Shown here in pieces: positions 17,042 to 25,150 of a DNA stretch of 64,000 nucleotides (position 1 is its first letter; each line of letters starts with the position of its first letter). The position numbers and the translations under genes were made by a program. Source of the stretch: Nitrospira sp. (lineage in GTDB: Bacteria > Nitrospirota > Nitrospiria > Nitrospirales > Nitrospiraceae); the NCBI GenBank assembly GCA_022843785.1, contig JALHMZ010000001.1, forward strand, positions 19,516 through 83,515, read 5' to 3'. The notes below the pieces were generated by a model. The model worked only from the letters and a program-made list of their open reading frames with translations, searched no databases and had not been told where the DNA came from.

Positions 17042-18255
17042 GGTAATTTCCCTAAGACCAAGCTGCAGTTATTTCCGCCGAACCCGAAGATGTTGCTTAC
17101 CGCGAAAGAAATCGAGCCGATCTGGTTCTCGCGAAGAATCCTGCTTTTCAACGAAGAGTCCACTCGCCGGCAATTGAGCGTCCCAGGCATCAACCCCTGG
17201 GCAAGACAGAGGGCGGAAATGACCGCTTCCGTGATACCGGCAGCGCCCAACGTATGCCCGGTCCAGCCTTTGGTTGAGCTACATGCAGGCCGAGCCCCGA
17301 AAATACTATAGACAGCCTTGTCCTCGACCGAGTCGTTCGCCCTCGTTGCGGTCCCGTGCAAGTTGATATACTCAATGTCCTCAGCACGAAGCGAGGCCCG
17401 AGCCAAGGAGTCTCGAATCGCGCGAACCGCCCCCGCCCCTTCGGGGTGCGGATGCGACATATGATAGCCGTCCGTGCTCTCACCATAGCCCAGAAGGGCG
17501 ACGGTTCCTCGTCCGCCCACCCGTTCGCCGAACTCCAGTAATGCATAGCCGGCCGCCTCACCCAACGACAATCCGTCCCGATCCTCGTCGCAAGGCCTGC
17601 ACGGATCCGCCGACAACAGTTGCAGCGCAGAAAATCCATACAACGTCGTGAGACAGAGGCTATCCACTCCGCCAACTACGGCGGCATCGCACAGGCCGGC
17701 TTGCATCAACCGGGCGGCGGTGGCAAAGACTTTTGCGCTCGAAGAACAGGCGGTCGAAATCACCATGGCCGGCCCCTGCAATCCAAGACAGGTCCTCACG
17801 AAATGCCCCAGAGAAAACATGTTATGCGTATATCGATACCGCGGGCTGTACCAGCCCGGCAACCTATCGGTGTGCGGATCGCGCTCGCGGTAGGCATGTT
17901 CGGTTTCAAGAATTCCGGACGTGCTGGTGCCCATCACGACCGCGATCCGATGGGCGCCATATCGCTGTTTCGCCTCCGCCGCCGCCACCATGAACCCGTC
18001 CTGCTGAAGGCCGAGCCAGGCCAACCGGTTGTTGCGGCAGTCGAAGGGCCTCAGCTCGTGATCGAGCGAGAAATCATCGAGGCCACTTACTCGTCCGATG
18101 GACGTCTTCAGCGTCACATCTTCGAAGTCGCACGGCTTCAAGCCTGACCGACGTTCACGGAGCGCCTCCAGAACAGGCCCGACTCCTCGGCCGTTCGCCG
18201 TCACGAGGGTATAGGCGGACAACGTCAGGGGAGTCATCGGTTTTGGATCAGGCAT
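17038..18255 (-). CDS. Beta-ketoacyl-ACP synthase of aryl polyene synthesis (ApeO-like KAS II)
   Basis: A 405-residue condensing enzyme. The active-site Cys is in TACSSSAKV (about residue 168), the first His in NLHGTATRAND (about 300) and the second in GHTLGAAG (about 335), a complete Cys-His-His triad. The C-terminal SNIFGFGGNNCSLVLG is the usual KAS end. It overlaps the MMPL exporter gene upstream by 8 bases and the chain-length-factor gene downstream by 4. Only one catalytic ketosynthase is present in the window, so starter loading may use another KS elsewhere or this one. Confidence 0.88.
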   Translation of the reverse strand: MPDPKPMTPLTLSAYTLVTANGRGVGPVLEALRERRSGLKPCDFEDVTLKTSIGRVSGLDDFSLDHELRPFDCRNNRLAWLGLQQDGFMVAAAEAKQRYGAHRIAVVMGTSTSGILETEHAYRERDPHTDRLPGWYSPRYRYTHNMFSLGHFVRTCLGLQGPAMVISTACSSSAKVFATAARLMQAGLCDAAVVGGVDSLCLTTLYGFSALQLLSADPCRPCDEDRDGLSLGEAAGYALLEFGERVGGRGTVALLGYGESTDGYHMSHPHPEGAGAVRAIRDSLARASLRAEDIEYINLHGTATRANDSVEDKAVYSIFGARPACSSTKGWTGHTLGAAGITEAVISALCLAQGLMPGTLNCRRVDSSLKSRILRENQIGSISFAVSNIFGFGGNNCSLVLGKLP

Positions 18256-20566
18256 CAGTCGCCTCCCGCTGCGCCATCAACCCTGAAAAGAGCAGACAGC
18301 ACAAGGATCCGCAGGCTGCGGTCAATCCAATTGCATGGAGCACGGGGATCTTCGAGAAGGCCAACAGGCCGAACACGAGAATCGTTGTCGTGCTACAGAC
18401 CAGTAGACCAAAAACGGTCTTCGCTCGCTCGATTTCAGTCCCCTCCCGTCGATTGAAGAACAGAGAATAGTCGAGCCCCAACCCGATCACAAGCAGAAAG
18501 GTTGCCACATGAAACAGCGAGATCGACTCGCCCGATCCTTTTAAAACAGCAACCACAACGATCAAGGCGCAGCCGATCGGAGCAAGTACCGGTCCGAGCC
18601 GAGTGATCGATCCCAATCCGACTGCCAGCGAAACCGTAATGGCAATTGTCCCCCACCCCACTAATTGCATCATCCGATTGCGATAGGCCCGCATCAGCCG
18701 GTTCGACTCTTCCTTCAGGTCCACATAACTCACCGAGGTATTTCCCCAGCTTGCCGCTGCCGTCGCAAGCTGGGTCCGATCAAGAACTCCACGGAGCGGA
18801 ACAATCGCCAGCCATTCATCCTGATGGGAGAACAGCAACGACTCCAATTTCATTCCCAACGTCGTCCCCCTGAATGTATCCCGATCGATAAACGGCAGAC
18901 TCCGTGCCTCATCGACCGCCGCCACGAATGGAGCGAACAGCCCGGGCATAAACGGCAGCCCCTTCTGCGCTGCATCGAGATTCCTTTCAAGCACCTCCCG
19001 ATCAGGCAAAGCCTTCAGCCGTTCCTGCTGCAGATGATGGCTCGGCAGATAGCGCGAGACAATGTCGTAGCCGGACAACGCACGACCTTCTCGCAGCTGC
19101 TCCAGCCTCGGCATCATGGCTTCTGCCTTCATCAAGAGAGCCTCGACGCTCGTCCCCTCGACGACGAATAGATCCCGCACATCCGGCGCACCCAGTTCCT
19201 GTCGCAGATGCTGATCCAGCTCTTTCTTGTCCGCCGACAGGGGACTCAGGCTTTCCAGATCTTCCTGCCAGAGCGGCGTATCAGACCATATCAGTACAAT
19301 TGTCGCAAGAATGACCGCCACCGGCACCACAATCCTCGCTTTCGGCAGACCATCCACGAAGCGTCCCAAATCCGGCCGGATTTCCCGAGGAACAAATCCG
19401 GCAGGGATACAGACAGGCAGCACCCAACGAGTCACCACTGCCGCCGTTCCCAGCCCGGCCACCGCAAAGAGCCCCAGTTGCGCCAAGGCAGGAAAACCGG
19501 CAAGCAACAACGATGAAAATCCGATGGCCGTCGTCACAATCCCCAGCCGCATCGTCGGCCAGATCGCACGCATCGTCGTCTGGGCAGACTCCTTCCTGGT
19601 CAGATGGCTGAACAAATGGATGGGATAGTCATCCACGACGCCCAACAGCGTGATGCCGAACCCCAACGTGATGCCATGAACGAATCCGAACCAACCATTC
19701 ACTGCAACCAGGCCGGCCAGGATTCCGCTGGTCAGCGGAATCAGACTCAAAACCATCAGGGTCACCGATCGATAGGTGACACAGAGAAAGACAACGACCA
19801 GCAGGGATGCCGTGACCGAAAGCCACCAAATCTCCTGTTCGATCGTTTGCTGGATTTCCACCGCAAATACCCCGGGTCCGCTCAGAAGCAACCGGGCCGA
19901 CGACGAGTCCTTGCGTAACTGTTGAAAGACCGCCTGGATATGCTGCTGAATTGCTGCCTGCGGCTCGGCATCGAACCCGGCGGCTTTGGTTTGCACCACG
20001 AGCAGAGCCCGCTGGAGATCCGCCGACATCCAAACTTCTCGATGCTTCGCCGGCGCCTCCCACTCGGACCAGGACTGGAGAATCTCCAGGAACTCTCCGG
20101 TGGGATCGGATGGAATATATTCTTTGATGAGGAGACCGAGTGGAGACCGTAGATCGTCCAGCCGTTTTTCAAGGGCCCCGCGCAGGGAGTCCACCGAAAA
20201 TGTATCCGCCTGTAGCGTGGAGCTCAGAAAATACCGCGAGCGAAACAAGAGCTGCTGCTCATCGGAAGAGAGCCCCTGCGCTCCATTCCCCACAAAATCG
20301 ATCTGCGCATTTCCTTGCAGCCTCTTGCTCAGGTCCCGGCTGAGCCTGGCTAATTCATCCGGTTCTGCACCCTCAATCGCCACAAGAATCAACCGGCCCG
20401 CCAGGCCAGACCGCACTTGAGTCAGCAACAACCGTTGGGTATTGGTAGTCCCTTCCGGAAGGAGATCGCTCAGATCGCTATGGATCGATAATTCCGTTGC
20501 CGCGAGCCACAGCGCGCCGGCGAAGCAGATGCTCCAGATAAGAACCGGCCACCGGGAGGCTCTCAC
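18248..20566 (-). CDS. MMPL/RND-family lipid exporter of the aryl polyene locus
   Basis: A 772-residue inner-membrane transporter with GTG start. It has one N-terminal membrane segment, a ~200-residue periplasmic loop, a five-helix bundle (for example LLVVVFLCVTYRSVTLMVLSL and FGITLLGVVDDYPIHLFSH), a second loop and a second bundle ending TTTILVFGLLAF. This is the HAE3/MMPL two-repeat plan. Such proteins in aryl polyene clusters are thought to move the lipid-linked pigment out of the inner membrane. The start overlaps the stop of the LolA-like gene (GTGA), which would supply periplasmic carriage. Confidence 0.87.
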   Translation of the reverse strand: MRASRWPVLIWSICFAGALWLAATELSIHSDLSDLLPEGTTNTQRLLLTQVRSGLAGRLILVAIEGAEPDELARLSRDLSKRLQGNAQIDFVGNGAQGLSSDEQQLLFRSRYFLSSTLQADTFSVDSLRGALEKRLDDLRSPLGLLIKEYIPSDPTGEFLEILQSWSEWEAPAKHREVWMSADLQRALLVVQTKAAGFDAEPQAAIQQHIQAVFQQLRKDSSSARLLLSGPGVFAVEIQQTIEQEIWWLSVTASLLVVVFLCVTYRSVTLMVLSLIPLTSGILAGLVAVNGWFGFVHGITLGFGITLLGVVDDYPIHLFSHLTRKESAQTTMRAIWPTMRLGIVTTAIGFSSLLLAGFPALAQLGLFAVAGLGTAAVVTRWVLPVCIPAGFVPREIRPDLGRFVDGLPKARIVVPVAVILATIVLIWSDTPLWQEDLESLSPLSADKKELDQHLRQELGAPDVRDLFVVEGTSVEALLMKAEAMMPRLEQLREGRALSGYDIVSRYLPSHHLQQERLKALPDREVLERNLDAAQKGLPFMPGLFAPFVAAVDEARSLPFIDRDTFRGTTLGMKLESLLFSHQDEWLAIVPLRGVLDRTQLATAAASWGNTSVSYVDLKEESNRLMRAYRNRMMQLVGWGTIAITVSLAVGLGSITRLGPVLAPIGCALIVVVAVLKGSGESISLFHVATFLLVIGLGLDYSLFFNRREGTEIERAKTVFGLLVCSTTTILVFGLLAFSKIPVLHAIGLTAACGSLCCLLFSGLMAQREATDA

Positions 20567-21192
20567 TTGGCCGCCCCTCGGCGAAGCGTCATTACCGACC
20601 GGTCGCCGTCCGCTGCATGGATGACGATGGAGCTGATCCTCCCCTCGGAGCCTGAGAATACGATGTCTTCAACCATCGATCGTCCTGCCGGATCACGAGG
20701 GCGCAACCGCAACGTCCACTGCTCCCGATTCCCATCGAGCGCTGTCTCGTACATCTGTTTCAACTGCGCCGCATCGCCGGTAAAACCTGCCCGAAATGCC
20801 TCGACGAACCCGCGCAAGCCCGGATAGTCTCCCAGAGAAATACTTTTTTTCAGACGCTTTCGTTCGCTCTCGAAAGTCACGAGGTCTCCCTCGACGACAT
20901 AGCGTTCGTGGTAGGGTTCCAGCACTTCTTTTTCCAGTCGAGACGGAGGCGTAAAGCGCAATATGCCGCGCACAATGAGCGGCGCACTCAGCAACGACGA
21001 ATGCGTCGCCTCTTCGAAGGGCACCGCAGGTTCCCGCTCTTCCTTCAGCGACGCCACGACCTGCTCGACCGTCCAGGCGCCGGTCACGTCATCGCCGCGA
21101 GACGAGGCGTTCTCTGCAGCGGCTACAGTTCCCGCCAGCAGCAGACCGCCAAGCAAGAAGAACGGGCTAATTCGAGCGATGCCACACATCAT
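20563..21192 (-). CDS. LolA-like periplasmic carrier of the aryl polyene locus
   Basis: About 209 residues. The start at 21192 is chosen because it gives a signal peptide (MMCGIARISPFFLLGGLLLAGTVAAAE) directly; an in-frame ATG 23 codons earlier lies deeper in the upstream gene. The mature part WTVEQVVASLKEERE...GILRFTPPSRLEKEVLEPY...ESERKRLKKSISL matches the outer-membrane lipoprotein carrier LolA-type fold found in these clusters (long strands, hydrophobic cavity). It probably passes the pigment lipid from the MMPL exporter to the outer membrane. It overlaps the acyltransferase gene by 26 bases. Confidence 0.78.
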   Translation of the reverse strand: MMCGIARISPFFLLGGLLLAGTVAAAENASSRGDDVTGAWTVEQVVASLKEEREPAVPFEEATHSSLLSAPLIVRGILRFTPPSRLEKEVLEPYHERYVVEGDLVTFESERKRLKKSISLGDYPGLRGFVEAFRAGFTGDAAQLKQMYETALDGNREQWTLRLRPRDPAGRSMVEDIVFSGSEGRISSIVIHAADGDRSVMTLRRGAAK

Positions 21193-22063
21193 AGAAGTTG
21201 AACCAATTGTCCGGCGCAAGGCGGCAGATTTCCTCCAGACGGCCGGCATACCGTTGCACATCGCGCGTCACATCTGCATCGCGCCGATTATGAGACAGGA
21301 GCGCATCATCGTCGAAAGATTCGAGACGCACTTCATAGCGGTTTCCTCCCCGGTAGAGCCCGAAGAACAGCACCACCGGCGCCTGGACCACACGCGCCAA
21401 GCGGATCGCTCCGGTCGGAAATTGAGCTTCATGGCCGAAAAACGTGCATGCGACGGCATGATCCTGTGGCGTCACACGATCACCCATCGCACCGACGATC
21501 CCGCCCCGTTCGAGACATTCCTTTACTTGCAGCAGCGCCTGCACCCCGCCCGACTGAATGACCGTATCGGCCATAGCGGGATTCAACGCCTGGGTCAGTC
21601 CGCGAATCAACGGGGCATTCTGTTCATCCATGAGGATTCGGATATCGAGCTGTCGCCCGAGCAGACCCATCGCCCGGACCGCCTCGAAACTTCCGAGATG
21701 CGCGCCTAATAGCACACAGCCCCGCCCCTTGGCCAGCTCCCGATCCAACACATCCAGGCCATGGAACCGGATATCGAAAAGGTCGAACTGTCCGCGGAGA
21801 AAATAGACCCGGTCAAGAATCGTGGAGGCGAATGCGTGATAATGGCGGAACAGTTCGCCCCATCCCGCGGGACGGCCGAGTGCGAGCTTTCGAAATTGCG
21901 CGATCGCTCGGCGGGACGGCCACGAGCCCAGCAAAAAATAGACACAGATCGGATAGAGCAACAAGCGGGCAACCGGGCGGCCAAGCACCTGCGCCACCCA
22001 AACCATGACCCGAATACCGGTGTGGCTGCCGCGCTCCGATTGTTGCCGCCACGCGAGGCTCAC
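21167..22063 (-). CDS. Lysophospholipid acyltransferase family protein (LpxL/HtrB-like)
   Basis: A 298-residue membrane-associated acyltransferase with GTG start. The catalytic HxxxxE motif is HLGSFE within GAHLGSFEAVR (about residues 121-130); GGIVGAMGDR and FPTGAIRLA are the acceptor-side motifs. The N-terminal ~50 residues are hydrophobic. In aryl polyene loci this type attaches the polyene acyl chain to a glycero-lipid or sugar acceptor. It overlaps the preceding small dehydratase gene (GTGA). Confidence 0.83.
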   Translation of the reverse strand: MSLAWRQQSERGSHTGIRVMVWVAQVLGRPVARLLLYPICVYFLLGSWPSRRAIAQFRKLALGRPAGWGELFRHYHAFASTILDRVYFLRGQFDLFDIRFHGLDVLDRELAKGRGCVLLGAHLGSFEAVRAMGLLGRQLDIRILMDEQNAPLIRGLTQALNPAMADTVIQSGGVQALLQVKECLERGGIVGAMGDRVTPQDHAVACTFFGHEAQFPTGAIRLARVVQAPVVLFFGLYRGGNRYEVRLESFDDDALLSHNRRDADVTRDVQRYAGRLEEICRLAPDNWFNFYDVWHRSN

Positions 22064-22383
22064 GCCCCTTCCATCTGCGCCGCCGTCCCGGATGCCAGCT
22101 CAATCACGCCGGACGCAATGAGCCTGGTCCCGACCCGGCAAGAAAACGAGGCCAGCGCAACCTCATCCTGATCCACACAAATGGTGACGGCCTCACCGGG
22201 CTTCAACGGAGAAGAGAATTTCACCATGGGCAATCCCCTCACCGACGGAGCCGCCGCACTGTGACGCAGCGTCTCGATCACTTCGCCGAGCAATACCACA
22301 CCCGGCACAACCGGATGCCCGGGGAAATGCCCTGCCAACGACGGATGATCGTGGCCGATCGACACCGTTCGTTCATGCGTCAT
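22060..22383 (-). CDS. Small hotdog-fold dehydratase (ApeI-like)
   Basis: A 107-residue FabA/FabZ-like protein. The catalytic His lies in the HFPGHPVVPGV motif (about residues 18-28), the clearest marker of 3-hydroxyacyl-ACP dehydratases; SSPLKPGEAV follows. It is shorter than FabZ, matching ApeI-type subunits that act with ApeP. It overlaps the acyl-activating gene by 11 bases. A thioesterase activity is the alternative for a small hotdog protein, but the GHFPGHP signature favours dehydration. Confidence 0.82.
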   Translation of the reverse strand: MTHERTVSIGHDHPSLAGHFPGHPVVPGVVLLGEVIETLRHSAAAPSVRGLPMVKFSSPLKPGEAVTICVDQDEVALASFSCRVGTRLIASGVIELASGTAAQMEGA

Positions 22384-23737
22384 GGCCTGCCCTCTCCAAC
22401 CATTGCCGGGCCAGCTCGCTCACGGATTCGCGCGGCAACTTGCCGGTCTCGTTCCGGGGCAGACTGGGCACGCACACCAACGGGCGGGGCAAGAAGACCG
22501 GATCGACATGCGCGCGCAGCTGGCGCTGAATCTCTTCACTGGTCTTTCCCGGGGCCACGACAAACGCCATGAGCCTCGTCACGAGGCCGGCCCCCTCCTC
22601 CGGCAAAAAAAAGACTCCGTCTTGCACGCCGTCAATCTGCATCAAGGTATGGTTCAAATCGCCGAGCGACACCCGATGGCCCGCGACATTCACCTGATCC
22701 GCCTCGCGGCCATGCACGACGAAGGTCCCGTCCGGATCGACCGTCATGCGATCCGGCGCCGGCACCGGCGCCGGGAGATACCAGGCCCGTACCCGACAGG
22801 AAACCCCATCCTGCTCGACCAGCACATCTTCCAACGGCCGCCACCGGTCGCCGTCGATCGTGCGCCGTTCGGCGATGCTGCCGGCTTCGGCAAACCCGAA
22901 AATTTCATGCACCTCGGCGTGAAAATGTTCTTCAGCCTGTTGCGCCAGATTGCGGGACAGTGGAGCCGTCGCAGAAAGGATGAGCCCGCCAGGCGGCATG
23001 TTCACGCCTTCGGCGACACAAGCGCGAAGATGCAGGGGCGTCGTGACGAGAATCCATCGGCTCGCTGCATCGGCCAGCACACACCCAATGTCCGAGGGAA
23101 ACAGCGGCCGCCCGGCATGCATCGCCAAACCATGCATGATCGGCAGCATCACAGACGCTTCCAGCCCGAACATATGCTGATGCGGCACGGTCGCCACCAC
23201 CGAGAGACGATCTCCTGCCTTGATGCCGAGTCTCGCTCCGGTCGCCCGGGCCACAGCCGTCAAGGCTCCCCACGTCTTCTTATTCGGCACGGGCCGGCCG
23301 GTACTCCCGGAAGTGAATGCAACGGCCACAACTCGATCGGACGGAATCCGTGGAATATCCATCGGCCACGGAGCCTGGTCCCCCCTCAGCTGGATCGAGA
23401 CGGAATCGATTCCGTCGATGGCATCGCCTCGATCCGTCAGGGCATAGCTTCCGGGAAACTCTCCGGCGATCCGAAGCAGCGTCTGAGACGCCCGACTTTG
23501 TGGAAGCAACGTCACCTGCCGCCGCATGATGGCGGCAGCGAATCCCACGAGAAAGTCATAGCGGTTGGTCGCAAGATTCAGCGCCGTAGACCGATCGGGC
23601 AACGACTCCGCCAGGGAAGCCGCGTCGGCCAAAAACCGGCGGACGGTGCGCGGCCCTTCCTGATCCCAGGCCAGCACATCGTCGACATCGTAGGGGCCGA
23701 TCAAGGGGGTCTCACGCATGGCCCTACCGACCGTCAC
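22373..23737 (-). CDS. Acyl/aryl-activating AMP-binding enzyme (ApeH-like)
   Basis: A 454-residue adenylate-forming enzyme. FTSGSTGRPVPNKK (P-loop A3, about residues 149-162), IFGFAEAGS (A5), VHGREADQVNVAGHRV (A8) and the C-terminal GKLPRE with the catalytic Lys (A10) are present. It has a GTG start overlapping the ACP stop. The presumed reaction is ATP-dependent activation of hydroxybenzoate and loading onto the ACP encoded directly upstream. It is shorter than most acyl-CoA ligases, as typical for this cluster type. Confidence 0.85.
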   Translation of the reverse strand: MTVGRAMRETPLIGPYDVDDVLAWDQEGPRTVRRFLADAASLAESLPDRSTALNLATNRYDFLVGFAAAIMRRQVTLLPQSRASQTLLRIAGEFPGSYALTDRGDAIDGIDSVSIQLRGDQAPWPMDIPRIPSDRVVAVAFTSGSTGRPVPNKKTWGALTAVARATGARLGIKAGDRLSVVATVPHQHMFGLEASVMLPIMHGLAMHAGRPLFPSDIGCVLADAASRWILVTTPLHLRACVAEGVNMPPGGLILSATAPLSRNLAQQAEEHFHAEVHEIFGFAEAGSIAERRTIDGDRWRPLEDVLVEQDGVSCRVRAWYLPAPVPAPDRMTVDPDGTFVVHGREADQVNVAGHRVSLGDLNHTLMQIDGVQDGVFFLPEEGAGLVTRLMAFVVAPGKTSEEIQRQLRAHVDPVFLPRPLVCVPSLPRNETGKLPRESVSELARQWLERAGHDA

Positions 23738-24006
23738 TTCGTGCGGTTCTTCTCAATGGCTGCCGCCAATGCCCGCAGGGATGAAAAGATGGTTTTGATC
23801 TGCGGATCGCTCGACTTGAGTTGATACCCGTAGGTTTGTGAAATGGCCAGTGAGAGTTCCAGCGCATCGATCGAGTCGAGCCCCAACCCTTCGCCGAACA
23901 ACGCGGCCTCCGGTTCAATGGCAGCCGGATCGGCCTTCAGCTTGAGCGTCTGCACGATCAGCTTGGCAAGATCTCGTTCAAGCAATGATGCGCCGGACTG
24001 TTCCAT
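23734..24006 (-). CDS. Acyl carrier protein of the aryl polyene locus
   Basis: A 90-residue ACP. The phosphopantetheine attachment Ser is in GLDSIDALE (about residue 46), flanked by the usual acidic helices. The start at 24006 (MEQSGASLLERD) is preferred to an in-frame start inside the upstream methyltransferase gene; it leaves a 2-base gap to that gene's stop. Only one ACP is encoded here, whereas some aryl polyene loci have two. Confidence 0.85.
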   Translation of the reverse strand: MEQSGASLLERDLAKLIVQTLKLKADPAAIEPEAALFGEGLGLDSIDALELSLAISQTYGYQLKSSDPQIKTIFSSLRALAAAIEKNRTK

Positions 24007-24008
24007 AT

Positions 24009-24803
24009 CTATACCGAGTCCTTCACCGCCCGATAGTCCCGCAAGAGCCCGCTGAACCATTCCTTCACCGTACAGGTTCCAAAACCCGATCCCTTCAATG
24101 CATCAACGATCGTTTCGGAGGGAACACACTGTTCCGTCGTTTCCCACCAATAGGCCATCAGTTTCTTCATGTCCTGATTGCCGGTCCCGGTGGCGAACGC
24201 GGCCCCTAACAGGGTCTTGATATAAAACCGCGACAGGAGCAGTACGAACGCCGATCGGGGCCGCGAGATCTCCAGTAACATGACAATCCCTCCCGGCTTG
24301 AGCACACGCCGATACTCGGCAAACGCGCCTCGAAGATCCGGCACATGCCGAAGCGCATAACCCATGCTGAGAAAATCGAAATGTCCGTCCGGGAACGGCA
24401 ACCGCTCGCCGACACCGCGCACCAAATTCCGGCACGGGCCTTTCTGCGCTTCGCGCAGCATGCCGATACTGGGATCGAGTCCGACGACCGAGCCGGACGG
24501 GCCGACCACACTCAGCGCGCATTGCGTCACCAGCCCCGGTCCACAGGCAACGTCCAGCACCCGCATGCCAGGCTTCAATCCCGCCGACTCAAGCGCTTTT
24601 CTTCGATACCATAAGCCTGACCCGAACCCGGTGGCCTTGTCGATATTGCGATATTGATAGGCTGTTCGGTTGAACAGCTCGTTGAGGAATCCCTGCCTGG
24701 CATCCAGCTCATCATAGTACTGGTGTAACGGCGGATGGGGCGCGATCGGCCCGACGTCCGAACTTTGTTTCTGTCTGCTGGTCTGTTCAGTAGATTGATT
24801 CAT
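24009..24803 (-). CDS. Class I SAM-dependent methyltransferase (UbiE-like)
   Basis: A 264-residue enzyme. Motif I VLDVACGPGLVTQ (about residues 83-95), VVGLDPSIGML (motif post I), GERLPFPDGHFDFLSMGYALRH (motif II) and LKPGGIVMLLE (motif III) are complete. The substrate is probably the hydroxyaryl head or the polyene chain, since methylation occurs in known aryl polyenes. It is the first gene of the 12-gene minus-strand operon and has a plausible promoter 30-58 bases upstream. Confidence 0.83.
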   Translation of the reverse strand: MNQSTEQTSRQKQSSDVGPIAPHPPLHQYYDELDARQGFLNELFNRTAYQYRNIDKATGFGSGLWYRRKALESAGLKPGMRVLDVACGPGLVTQCALSVVGPSGSVVGLDPSIGMLREAQKGPCRNLVRGVGERLPFPDGHFDFLSMGYALRHVPDLRGAFAEYRRVLKPGGIVMLLEISRPRSAFVLLLSRFYIKTLLGAAFATGTGNQDMKKLMAYWWETTEQCVPSETIVDALKGSGFGTCTVKEWFSGLLRDYRAVKDSV

Positions 24804-24832
24804 TGGATAATTCGCAGCCTCAGACAGCTACA

Positions 24833-24861
24833 CTTGTAGCAGGACGCTCTGAACCGGGCAA
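24833..24861 (-). promoter_or_regulatory. Candidate promoter of the aryl polyene operon
   Basis: Read on the minus strand: TTGCCC (24856-24861), a 17-base spacer and TACAAG (24833-24838), 30 bases ahead of the methyltransferase ATG. Hexamers are partial matches only. Confidence 0.33.
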
Positions 24862-24914
24862 GAGAAAGTCATCCGCATTCTTCAGTATGCTTTTGTGGCA
24901 ACACCAAGATCACC

Positions 24915-25150
24915 GCAGGATGCTCAAAAAGGTCTCTGCTCTCACCCGCCCACCCCGGTGCGCCGAGACGCCCCGTTCCACAGGCAAGGCCGCAGCGAGC
25001 GAAGATGGCGAGGAGGTACATACCAAGCTTCGCTTGACCCGCTCGCTTCGATCAGATGCGAGCGGATAGGTACCTTGCCTCCACTGATTCCGCATGTTGA
25101 GCCTCTGAGCGATGCGAGAACGCCGCTGGCGGACTTTTTCAGCATCCTGC
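24915..25150. repeat. Family B element with GGATGCTCAAAA-type ends (236 bp)
   Basis: Left end GCAGGATGCTCAAAAAGG, right end CTTTTTCAGCATCCTGC, imperfect inverted repeats. The interior contains GGCCGCAGCGAGCGAAGA and GCCTCTGAGCGATGCGAGAA words. A shorter relative is at 29599-29720. The right end overlaps the first base of the stop codon (TAG) of the minus-strand DUF4105 gene. It occupies most of the 346-base gap 24804-25149, where no gene is seen. Confidence 0.7.
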
